DNA of 6,589 nucleotides from Saprospiraceae bacterium (lineage in GTDB: Bacteria > Bacteroidota > Bacteroidia > Chitinophagales > Saprospiraceae): the NCBI GenBank assembly GCA_023299965.1, contig JALZVN010000413.1, forward strand, positions 1 to 6,589, written 5' to 3'. The position numbers and the translations under genes are program-made. Positions within the stretch are counted from its first letter, which is position 1, and every line of letters starts with the position of its first letter. Shown here piece by piece: positions 1-6,405 of this stretch. A model generated the notes under the pieces. The model ran no database searches and was not told the DNA's origin. It worked only from the letters and a program-made list of their open reading frames with translations.

Positions 1-3000
1 CAAGATCCTATAGTTATCCAAGATCCAGACTTTGAATTTATTGTTGACCAAGAAGGGGAATACCAGATTACACGTATAGAAGCTGCAGGTTGTGCTAGAG
101 ATCTTGATGATATAGCTATGGTTTCTAATCAGTCCTTTTCATTAGACATTGCACCTACTCCTACCTTGTGTAGTGATTCTGAAGATGGAATGTTAATGGC
201 TGTTATTTCTACAGGATCAACTGGCACATTCGAATACTTATGGTCAGATCCTTTAGGTCAAACGACTGAAATGGCAATTGGATTAGCACCTGGTTTGTAT
301 ACGGTAACGGTTACAGATGAATTGGGATGTACGCAAGAACTAATGCAAGAAGTACAAGCCGCTACACCAGTATCTGTTATGCCAGCGCTTGTTAATGGTA
401 CTACCTGTGGAGATCCTAATTCAGGAGAAATTTCTGCAACGGGTACAGGGGGGACCGATGTATTTGATTTTGAATGGTTTGACAATGGAGGAATGTCCGT
501 AGGAACGGGATCCTCCCTTGGAGATCTTGCTGCAGGTGTTTACGAAGTAGTCGCTAGTGATGAAAATGGATGTGAAATAAGAGAATCTATTACGATTCCT
601 GCAGATGAAGATACCCCAGTAGTTTTTGCTGTGTCGACAGTAATAGACTGTAACAATTTGAGCGTAACTATAAACACAGATGGGACTTCTCTAGACGGGG
701 TAGACGGAAACTTTACATATGCATGGACGATTAATGCAGGAGGGGGTAGCATCGCTAGTGGAGCAAATGAACCAAATGCTACCGTAGATGCTCCTGGGTC
801 TTACACTTTGACGGTAACTAATACAGACAATGGATGTACTAATTTTATACCAGTTATGGTGACAGATAATATTGTAGATCCCAACCCAGATGCTGGATCT
901 GGATTCGATTGTATCGATGGAGCGATTCAGTTAGGCGGTCCTGATTTAGAAGTTGGAGATATGATTACTTATCAATGGACGGCTTCTAATGGAGGAGCTA
1001 TTACAGGTCCATCTGATATAGCTAACCCAATGGTTTCTGTCGCTGGTACCTATGAGGTATTAGTTACAAATATGGCGAATGGTTGTACTGCTTTAGAACA
1101 AGTAGACGTAAGTGAAATACCGGATGTTGCTGTTGAGGTACCAGCTAATATTGATTGTCGCAACGGAGAAGTGATTTCTTTGAGTGGTGCGGGATCAGAA
1201 GCTGGAGCAGATATTACATATGCGTGGACGGCGAGCAATGGTGGAGTTATTGATACAGATGACAATACATTGAATCCTATAGTTAGTGAAGGGGGTACTT
1301 ACACCCTTACTGTGACTAACTCAGTTACGGGTTGTACGAATACTATGGATATTACAGTTGATGATGTAAGAGCAGATCTTGTAGCCGATCCAGGACAAGT
1401 AGAACAAATAAATTGCAATAATCAAACTCTAGAATTAGGAGGTGGTAATACATCCGTTGGGGGTACTATCGTTTATGAATGGACGATTGATACAGATGCC
1501 GGTACAAGTTCAGCTAGTTCAGCAACGATTACAGCTACCGCAGGGGGTACTTATACTTTATTGGTTACTGATACGAATAACGGATGTACCGCAATGCAGG
1601 AAGTTGTTGTTACGGAAGATATGACAGACCCAGATGTAGAAATACAAATGCCAGCTTTATTAACTTGTCAAGATCCAAACCAAGTACTTACTTCAAATGG
1701 ATCTAGTACTGGGGACTTTACATATACATGGACTACAGTGGGAGGAAATATTGTTTCTTCATCTTCTGATCCAACGGCTCAAGTTGATGATCCAGGGATG
1801 TATACCCTTACCATCGTGAATAACTTGACTGGGTGTGATGCGTCTGAATCTATCGAAGTTATGGAAGATGCAGATTTCCCAGTAGTAACTATCGCAACAC
1901 CAGCTAATATTGATTGTGATAACACTCAAGTTTTATTAGATGGTTCAGGTTCTGATTCTGGGACGGGTATTGAATATACTTGGAGAGATGATTCTGGTAT
2001 GGTGATTGGCAATACGCCTAGCATACAAGTAGCTGCTGGTGGGCAGTATATACTAGAAGTAAATAATACCCTTACTGGATGTGTAGAAACGGATCCTGTA
2101 ATGGTGATGGATATAAGACAAGATCCAGTAGCTGATCCAGGAGATATGCAATTGTTAAATTGTGACGTCAATGCGGTGACGCTTGGTGGTCTTGGTTTGA
2201 GCACTGGTCCTGAATTTGAATACGAATGGACGCTTAACTCTATCCCAGTCAGTACAGAACCTAATCCAGAAGTTATGGAAGGAGGAGAGTATACGGTGCT
2301 TGTTACCAATACACTGAATGGATGTACCGCGATGGAAGTAGTTATGGTTGAACAAAATACTGAAGATCCTGAGATCGATATCGAACCAAGTGGAATCATC
2401 ACTTGCCAAGATCCTGTTCAGACCTTACTTACGGATGGAAGTAGTTCTGGAACTGATTTTGAATTCTTATGGACTGGTCCTGATGGGTTTACTTCAATGC
2501 TAGAAAACCCAGATATTGATGTGGCTGGAGATTATACCCTTACCATCACGAATACGATCAATAGGTGTGCGGTTACAGAATCCTTAGTTGTAGATGTTAT
2601 GGCAGACTTCCCAGCGATTGCTATCGAAGATCCTGCTGTGGTAAATTGTAGAGATATGATTATCGAACTTTCTGGTGCAGGTTCTGAAGTAGGGGGCGCA
2701 GAAATAGTGTACGAATGGATCGCTAGTAATGGTGGGGTGATAGATGATGACGAAGATACACTAAACCCAGAGATCAGCGCTGCGGGTACATATACACTGA
2801 CAGTATCAAATACAAGTACAGGATGTAGTCGTACTTTATCTATAGATGTAGAGGATGACTTTGAAGATCCAGTGGCTACGGTGAATCCAGATTTGACTTT
2901 TGGTTGTCAAGATGACTTCCTGAATGTTTCAGGTGTAGGGTCAAGTACTGGGCCAAACTTCATATACGAGTGGTCAGCTACTATGGGGAATATAAGTGGA

Positions 3001-5673
3001 GACCTAAATGATATTTCTACTCAAATCGACCAGCCAGGTGAGTACACATTATTGGTTACCAATATGGAAAATGGATGTACTGCCGATGCGAGTTTCTCTG
3101 TTATACCAGATGCTGCATTGCCTCAGATTGAGTTGGCATTACCAGAAATGTTGACTTGTGATAGAATGATGATTCTTGTCAATGCTACTGGTTCTGTTAC
3201 AGATCCAACCTTTATATACGAATGGAGGTTTGATGGAGTGCCGTTTACACCTGCAGACAACTTTATGTTTAATGTAGAACAGCCAGGTATGTATACCTTG
3301 ATCATAGAAGATCCAGGTAATGGTTGTATCTCTGAGCAGTCTATCACAGTAGGTCAAGATATAATGCCACCATTGGCTGAAGCAGGAGAGAGCATTACTT
3401 TAAATTGCCAAGATATGATGCTAGAATTAGATGCAGGGGCATCTAGTACGGGTGACGATTTTGAATTTATTTGGACAACTGCCAATGGAGGAAATATAGT
3501 ATCAGGAGAGGATACTGATGAACCATTAGTTGATGCGCCTGGAGATTATCTTTTGACGGTAAGAAATACCCTTACAGGTTGTACGAGTGAAGATATGGTT
3601 ACTGTTTTACAGGAAATTACGGAACCTATAATTGATTTCGAAGCACCACTTATCCTAAACTGTAGAGATGAGTCTATACCTATATCTGCTATCGTTTCTG
3701 ATCAAGGAAACAACTTTGATATAGAATGGACAGAGATGGGTACAGCGAATATCGAAGATGGTGAAGATTCATTGACACCAACAGTTAATGAACCAGGTAC
3801 TTACGTGCTTACTATCACGAATATGGATAACTTCTGTGTCTCTACTAATGAGATAGTAATTATGAGAGATATCGAAGATCCAGCTATTGCTATTGCAGTG
3901 CCTGAGATGTTGAATTGTACAACCTTAGATGTAGCGTTAGATGGAGCAGGATCAAGCGAAGGAGATGAGTTTACTTATGAATGGTCTTTACTTTCTGGAA
4001 CGGGATCATTTACTGGAGCTACCGATGATATTCTTACTAGCGTCAATGGACCAGGGGTATATTTACTTACTATAAATAATACATCAAACTTCTGCGTAAG
4101 TACAATGCAGATTGTGGTTGATCAAGATATAGATATGCCAACCGCTGTTACAGGTGCTGCACAAGAAGTGACTTGTGATAATACAGAAGCTCTTCTTTCT
4201 GGAGCAGGATCTAGTATTGGAGATGAATTCCAGTATATATGGACACCACTTGGAGGGGGAGCTATTGTATCAGGAGGAACAACTCTTACACCAACTGTAG
4301 ATTCTCCAGGACAATACGAATTGACCGTTATCAATATGGATAATGGATGTATGAGTACCAGTATACAATCTGTAACTTCTAATGAGATTTTCCCACAAGA
4401 AGGACCACCAGTAGCAGACGTGCTTAATTGTGAGCTTATGGAGCAAGTGATTGCTTCTAGTGGTACACCAGGGTTTACTTACGAGTGGAGTACAGCAAAT
4501 GGTAGTATTGTAGGGGCTACTATAGGAAGTCAAATTATAGTGGATATGCCTGGTGTTTATGTTTTGACTATTACGGATGACTTGACTGGATGTAGTACAC
4601 CTAATCAGTTTGAAATATTCCGAGATATAGAGGATCCAGATGTAGATGCAGGACCAACTAGTGAGTTGACCTGTACAGAAGTAGTGGCAGCCTTAGTAGG
4701 AACTGGGTCTGAAGGCAATAACTTTACCTACGAATGGACTACTGTAGACGGTTCTTTATCTGGTCCTACAGATCAGTTAGAATCTCAAGCGAATGCTTCA
4801 GGTACATATACTTTGACAGTATTCAATAATGACAACATGTGTAGCTCAAGCGCTGATGTTATCATTACTGTTGATGAAAGTTTGCCTTCTATTAACGAGC
4901 CTGTTGTCATGGAGCCTTTCTGTTTTGGAGATTTAGGAAGCATATCATTTGAAAACGTTAGTGGAGGAAATCCACCGTATGAGTACTCTATTGATGGTGG
5001 GGCTACGTTCTTTGATTCGGATTTCTTCGGAGGATTGACACCTGGTCTTTCTTATGATCTATTGATACGTGATGCAAATGGATGTATCGTTCCTGATCAA
5101 TTGATAATACCTGCTGTAGATTCATTAAGTGTTACTGTAGCAGAAGACTTTGTTGAAATTGACTTGGGAGAGAGTTTCAATATAAATGCATTTACAACTT
5201 TTGATCCAAGTGAGATTGTATCTATCACATGGTCTCCGGAGACAGGTTTATCATGTACAGATTGTCTCAATCCTATGGCTACACCAGGTACTGGAATCAA
5301 CTATGAAGTTGTAGTCGTTAGTGAAAACGGATGCGTTGATCAAGCAACTATTCAATTTAGAGTTAATAGAAATATTGATATTTATATTCCAAATGCATTT
5401 TCACCGCACAACGATGATGGAGTAAACGACTTGTTTATGCCATTAGGGAAGCAATCCATAGTCGCAAGAGTATTGGATTTTCAAATCTTTGATCGTTGGG
5501 GCGAACAAGTATACTTTGATGCAGACTTCGAGTTAAATGATCCTGCAAGAGGATGGAACGGTGTATTCAGAAATGAAGATTCGCCTACTGGGGTATATGT
5601 GTACTACGTTGTAATCGAGTTTGTAGATGGTAGTACAGAGCTTTTTGAGGGTGATGTGACTCTCATAAATTAA
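1..5673 (+). CDS. Giant multi-repeat surface protein with T9SS type B (CHU_C) sorting domain, 5' partial
   Basis: This is the C-terminal 1890 residues of a very large secreted protein, probably a cell-surface adhesin or stalk exported by the type IX secretion system. The frame is open from base 1, so the first ATG (118) is internal and the true start and signal peptide lie upstream. Visible order, numbered from base 1: end of an unassigned domain (1-50); two SprB-like repeats (about 52-110 and 128-191); seventeen Ig/PKD-like repeats (204-1627); one SprB-like repeat (1628-1695); an Ig-like linker with a CxxC (Cys1752, Cys1755); and the CHU_C sorting domain (1791-1890). The stop is TAA. The protein is very acidic, with one lysine, one histidine and roughly two dozen arginines. 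The sorting domain supports T9SS export from established family knowledge. Adhesion or gliding is inferred by analogy with SprB. No catalytic domain is visible, though one could lie in the missing N-terminal part. Confidence 0.93.
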   Translation, partial: QDPIVIQDPDFEFIVDQEGEYQITRIEAAGCARDLDDIAMVSNQSFSLDIAPTPTLCSDSEDGMLMAVISTGSTGTFEYLWSDPLGQTTEMAIGLAPGLYTVTVTDELGCTQELMQEVQAATPVSVMPALVNGTTCGDPNSGEISATGTGGTDVFDFEWFDNGGMSVGTGSSLGDLAAGVYEVVASDENGCEIRESITIPADEDTPVVFAVSTVIDCNNLSVTINTDGTSLDGVDGNFTYAWTINAGGGSIASGANEPNATVDAPGSYTLTVTNTDNGCTNFIPVMVTDNIVDPNPDAGSGFDCIDGAIQLGGPDLEVGDMITYQWTASNGGAITGPSDIANPMVSVAGTYEVLVTNMANGCTALEQVDVSEIPDVAVEVPANIDCRNGEVISLSGAGSEAGADITYAWTASNGGVIDTDDNTLNPIVSEGGTYTLTVTNSVTGCTNTMDITVDDVRADLVADPGQVEQINCNNQTLELGGGNTSVGGTIVYEWTIDTDAGTSSASSATITATAGGTYTLLVTDTNNGCTAMQEVVVTEDMTDPDVEIQMPALLTCQDPNQVLTSNGSSTGDFTYTWTTVGGNIVSSSSDPTAQVDDPGMYTLTIVNNLTGCDASESIEVMEDADFPVVTIATPANIDCDNTQVLLDGSGSDSGTGIEYTWRDDSGMVIGNTPSIQVAAGGQYILEVNNTLTGCVETDPVMVMDIRQDPVADPGDMQLLNCDVNAVTLGGLGLSTGPEFEYEWTLNSIPVSTEPNPEVMEGGEYTVLVTNTLNGCTAMEVVMVEQNTEDPEIDIEPSGIITCQDPVQTLLTDGSSSGTDFEFLWTGPDGFTSMLENPDIDVAGDYTLTITNTINRCAVTESLVVDVMADFPAIAIEDPAVVNCRDMIIELSGAGSEVGGAEIVYEWIASNGGVIDDDEDTLNPEISAAGTYTLTVSNTSTGCSRTLSIDVEDDFEDPVATVNPDLTFGCQDDFLNVSGVGSSTGPNFIYEWSATMGNISGDLNDISTQIDQPGEYTLLVTNMENGCTADASFSVIPDAALPQIELALPEMLTCDRMMILVNATGSVTDPTFIYEWRFDGVPFTPADNFMFNVEQPGMYTLIIEDPGNGCISEQSITVGQDIMPPLAEAGESITLNCQDMMLELDAGASSTGDDFEFIWTTANGGNIVSGEDTDEPLVDAPGDYLLTVRNTLTGCTSEDMVTVLQEITEPIIDFEAPLILNCRDESIPISAIVSDQGNNFDIEWTEMGTANIEDGEDSLTPTVNEPGTYVLTITNMDNFCVSTNEIVIMRDIEDPAIAIAVPEMLNCTTLDVALDGAGSSEGDEFTYEWSLLSGTGSFTGATDDILTSVNGPGVYLLTINNTSNFCVSTMQIVVDQDIDMPTAVTGAAQEVTCDNTEALLSGAGSSIGDEFQYIWTPLGGGAIVSGGTTLTPTVDSPGQYELTVINMDNGCMSTSIQSVTSNEIFPQEGPPVADVLNCELMEQVIASSGTPGFTYEWSTANGSIVGATIGSQIIVDMPGVYVLTITDDLTGCSTPNQFEIFRDIEDPDVDAGPTSELTCTEVVAALVGTGSEGNNFTYEWTTVDGSLSGPTDQLESQANASGTYTLTVFNNDNMCSSSADVIITVDESLPSINEPVVMEPFCFGDLGSISFENVSGGNPPYEYSIDGGATFFDSDFFGGLTPGLSYDLLIRDANGCIVPDQLIIPAVDSLSVTVAEDFVEIDLGESFNINAFTTFDPSEIVSITWSPETGLSCTDCLNPMATPGTGINYEVVVVSENGCVDQATIQFRVNRNIDIYIPNAFSPHNDDGVNDLFMPLGKQSIVARVLDFQIFDRWGEQVYFDADFELNDPARGWNGVFRNEDSPTGVYVYYVVIEFVDGSTELFEGDVTLIN
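154..573 (+). other. Two SprB-like repeats in the giant protein
   Basis: Two successive segments carry the SprB-repeat pattern: a Cys near the start, a dG.I/gG.. strand, an aromatic-x-W or E-W strand, then L..G.Y.V...D..GC. The first spans about residues 52-110, with Cys57 and the closing GC at 109-110. The second spans about 128-191, with Cys136 and the closing GC at 190-191. They differ from the main array in ending with a D-E-x-G-C type motif instead of N...GC. The SprB-repeat family is named for the Flavobacterium gliding adhesin and is widespread in Bacteroidota surface proteins. Domain boundaries are approximate because they were read by eye. Confidence 0.65.
610..4881 (+). repeat. Seventeen tandem Ig/PKD-like repeats (80-89 residues each)
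   Basis: The repeats start at about 610, 877, 1117, 1375, 1627, 1876, 2122, 2365, 2608, 2866, 3118, 3367, 3622, 3877, 4135, 4390 and 4633. Lengths are 89, 80, 86, 84, 83, 82, 81, 81, 86, 84, 83, 85, 85, 86, 85, 81 and 83 residues. The shared pattern is x-P at the start, Cys at position 14 (12 in repeat 2), L.G.GS..G in the middle, an aromatic-x-W strand (I-E-W in repeat 13), then G.Y.L.V.N followed a few residues later by the second Cys, usually in GC. All seventeen keep both Cys and the Trp. The G-x-Y-T-L-x-V-x-N edge resembles PKD and bacterial Ig-like beta-sandwiches, and the two Cys probably form one disulfide per domain. The copies are well diverged in DNA, so this is an old amplification and not a fresh, recombination-prone array. 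I could not assign one specific Pfam family. Confidence 0.88.
4882..5370 (+). other. SprB-like repeat and Ig-like linker before the sorting domain
   Basis: After the main array, residues 1628-1695 form a SprB-like unit. It has Cys1641, a GG-x-PPYEYS strand and a closing D-A-N-G-C at 1695, the best match to the SprB consensus in the protein. Residues 1708-1790 form a different Ig-like domain containing W-S-P-E-T-G-L-S-C-T-D-C. This WSP...GLSC..C motif commonly sits directly before CHU_C domains in Bacteroidota surface proteins. The CxxC is conserved there, but I know of no established role; a structural disulfide is plausible. Confidence 0.65.
5371..5670 (+). other. C-terminal T9SS type B sorting domain (CHU_C / gliding motility-associated C-terminal domain)
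   Basis: Residues 1791-1890 match the CHU_C (PF13585 / TIGR04131) pattern. They contain I-P-N-A-F-S-P followed by an acidic D/N-rich loop ending G-V-N-D-L-F, then F-Q-I-F-D-R-W-G-E-Q-V-Y, G-W-N-G, S-P-T-G-V-Y-V-Y-Y-V, and a terminal G-D-V-T-L-I-N. In this family the domain directs the mature protein through the outer membrane T9SS machinery, and the domain is kept or processed at the surface. The loop reads H-N-D-D-G where N-G-D-G is most usual, a small deviation. The protein's only histidine (1803) and only lysine (1817) both lie here. Confidence 0.93.
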
Positions 5674-5704
5674 CAATTTGGTTTTATTGCTAAAACAATA
5701 CATT

Positions 5705-5742
5705 GAGGCTGCTCCATTCGTTTGGAGCGGCCTTTATTTTTT
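5705..5742 (+). terminator. Intrinsic terminator of the giant gene
   Basis: A 10-bp stem (5707-5716 with 5723-5732, one T-G wobble) closes a 6-base loop TTCGTT. It can be extended by an A-T pair and a G-T wobble at its base. The right arm runs straight into TTTATTTTTT (5733-5742). The hairpin starts 33 bases after the stop codon, as expected for a Rho-independent terminator. It should end transcription of the giant gene and separate it from the gene at 6073. The left arm is preceded by mixed sequence, so a bidirectional role is unlikely. Confidence 0.85.
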
Positions 5743-5820
5743 GGGTCCATCCCGACCTCGCGTCGGGACCGGGCTCTTTCGCACTCCGTTTCACTTCGGT
5801 CCTGCCGGACTACCGCCGAG
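5743..5820. repeat. GC-rich intergenic inverted-repeat element
   Basis: This 78-base block is about 68% G+C (53 of 78 counted), sharply above the AT-rich DNA on either side. It contains a hairpin CCCGAC-CTCGC-GTCGGG (5751-5767) and a shorter GTCC-TGCC-GGAC hairpin (5799-5810). It begins directly after the terminator T-tract and has no open reading frame of note. From memory it resembles GC-rich, multi-copy intergenic elements scattered through many Bacteroidota genomes. That resemblance is a recollection, not a search result. It could be a REP/MITE-like repeat, an RNA structural element or an mRNA 3'-end stabiliser. Confidence 0.5.
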
Positions 5821-6012
5821 TATTTAATATTCTGATGATTTGAACCTCTATGGAGATCTTATTCCGATATGGACTTATTATACATTTATTCTCGACGGTC
5901 TGCTGTCGATCCCTTGTACGAAGATCTGATACCAATTTTATAGTTCAATTGGTATGAATGGCTAAGAAAGATGGTTTCTTGTTTTGAAAGATCAACGGAG
6001 ACTTCTTTAAAG
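5821..6012. other. AT-rich spacer with several small inverted repeats, no supported gene
   Basis: No convincing coding sequence is present on either strand. Besides the 9-bp inverted repeat listed separately, there are three weaker ones. They are TCGAC/GTCGA (5892-5896 with 5905-5909), AAGAAA/TTTCTT (5964-5969 with 5975-5980, 5-base loop) and ATCAAC/GTTGAT (5991-5996 with 6012-6017). Stems of 5-6 bp are expected by chance in a stretch this long, so only their succession is notable. The longest ATG-started frame I noted here (5850-5957) is 35 codons and has no supporting feature. Confidence 0.5.
5929..5955. repeat. Perfect 9-bp inverted repeat, 9-base loop
   Basis: ATACCAATT at 5929-5937 is the exact reverse complement of AATTGGTAT at 5947-5955, separated by TTATAGTTC. 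Neither side has a T-tract typical of an intrinsic terminator. It could be an operator-like binding site, an RNA hairpin or the remains of a small mobile repeat. The arms are symmetric and AT-rich, so either a dimeric DNA-binding protein or a weak RNA stem would fit. Confidence 0.55.
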
Positions 6013-6046
6013 TTGATGCGGATCTGAGAAATAAACCTTAATATTG
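6013..6046 (+). promoter_or_regulatory. Possible Bacteroidota-type promoter for the 6073 gene
   Basis: TTG at 6013-6015 and TAATATTG at 6039-6046 resemble the Bacteroidota primary sigma factor boxes (-33 TTG and -7 TAnnTTTG). The second box has one mismatch and the spacing is 23 bases, at the long end of the accepted range. The start of transcription would fall around 6053, giving a leader of about 20 bases before the TTG start codon. The TTG overlaps the right arm of a weak inverted repeat (5991-6017). The AT-rich context makes a chance match quite possible. Confidence 0.3.
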
Positions 6047-6072
6047 TAGCTCATCAAAATCCAAAGTAAAAT

Positions 6073-6405
6073 TTGAGTTTCCTTATTAAGTATAAAAACT
6101 GGTTAATAGTATTATTCACAGTTGCCATAATTGCTGGTTCTGCCATTTATGTTATGAACTACGAACAAGGCAAATTAGAGCAATGTAAGAAAGAAGAGAC
6201 TGGGACGATTATAGAGACGGAAGAGAAGGAAGGAGGACGATGGCGTATGCAGTACAAATATACCGTAGGTAGTACAGAGTATATTACCAGCGAGATCATA
6301 GAGAATAAAGAAGCCGTCAAATTTTTTGCGCTAGGGCAGACTATCGACATTTATTATAGCTGCACCAATCCCAAAGTAAGCAGATCTAAGAAGACAGATG
6401 AATAA
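6073..6405 (+). CDS. Small single-pass membrane protein with DUF3592-like outer domain
   Basis: This 110-residue protein has a short basic N-terminus (K6, K8), one hydrophobic membrane segment at about residues 10-28, then a soluble domain of about 80 residues. The N-in orientation places the soluble part outside the inner membrane. That domain reads G-T-I-I-E-T (44-49), Q-Y-K-Y-T-V-G-S-T-E-Y (60-70), G-Q-T-I-D-I-Y-Y (88-95) and T-N-P-K-V-S (98-103). This fits the DUF3592 pattern (Y.Y.v.G..Y, then G..V.V.Y.p.NP..S), a family of unknown function. Cys38 and Cys97 could pair. The start is TTG: an in-frame TAA at 6067 leaves no earlier start, and the next in-frame ATG (6154, residue 28) would delete the membrane segment. 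There is no Shine-Dalgarno, but an A-rich stretch sits upstream, as is usual in Bacteroidota. It appears to be transcribed alone. With 12 lysines in 110 residues, it contrasts strongly with the giant protein upstream. Confidence 0.75.
   Translation: MSFLIKYKNWLIVLFTVAIIAGSAIYVMNYEQGKLEQCKKEETGTIIETEEKEGGRWRMQYKYTVGSTEYITSEIIENKEAVKFFALGQTIDIYYSCTNPKVSRSKKTDE

Noticed and set aside
118..120. ATG at 118 as the start of the giant gene
   Set aside because: The same frame is open back to base 1 and encodes sequence like the rest of the protein (ending G-x-Y-x-I...GC at about residues 20-31), so this ATG is internal and the gene is cut by the window edge.
1442..1624. 60-codon + strand frame inside repeat 4
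   Set aside because: It is an alternative frame of strongly supported coding sequence, with no domain or ribosome-binding context of its own.
1926..2402. 158-codon open frame on the minus strand
   Set aside because: It lies wholly antisense to the repeat array. The long frame follows from the array's biased codon composition, and no domain is recognisable. Other minus-strand frames under the array were dismissed for the same reason.
610..4881. Repeat array considered as a CRISPR or DNA-level tandem repeat
   Set aside because: The periodicity of about 250 bases is in the protein. At the DNA level the copies share only short words, and the whole stretch is one uninterrupted reading frame.
5850..5957. 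35-codon ATG-started frame in the spacer
   Set aside because: It has no promoter or ribosome-binding support and no recognisable motif, and its end overlaps the 9-bp inverted repeat. A hydrophobic stretch followed by basic residues is weak evidence at this length.
5971..6027. 18-codon ATG-started frame upstream of the small gene
   Set aside because: It is too short, it overlaps the inverted repeats and the candidate promoter, and no leader-peptide features such as runs of one amino acid are present.
6154..6156. ATG at 6154 as the start of the small membrane protein
   Set aside because: It would remove the entire hydrophobic segment and leave an 83-residue soluble fragment. The TTG at 6073 preserves a standard N-in single-pass topology.
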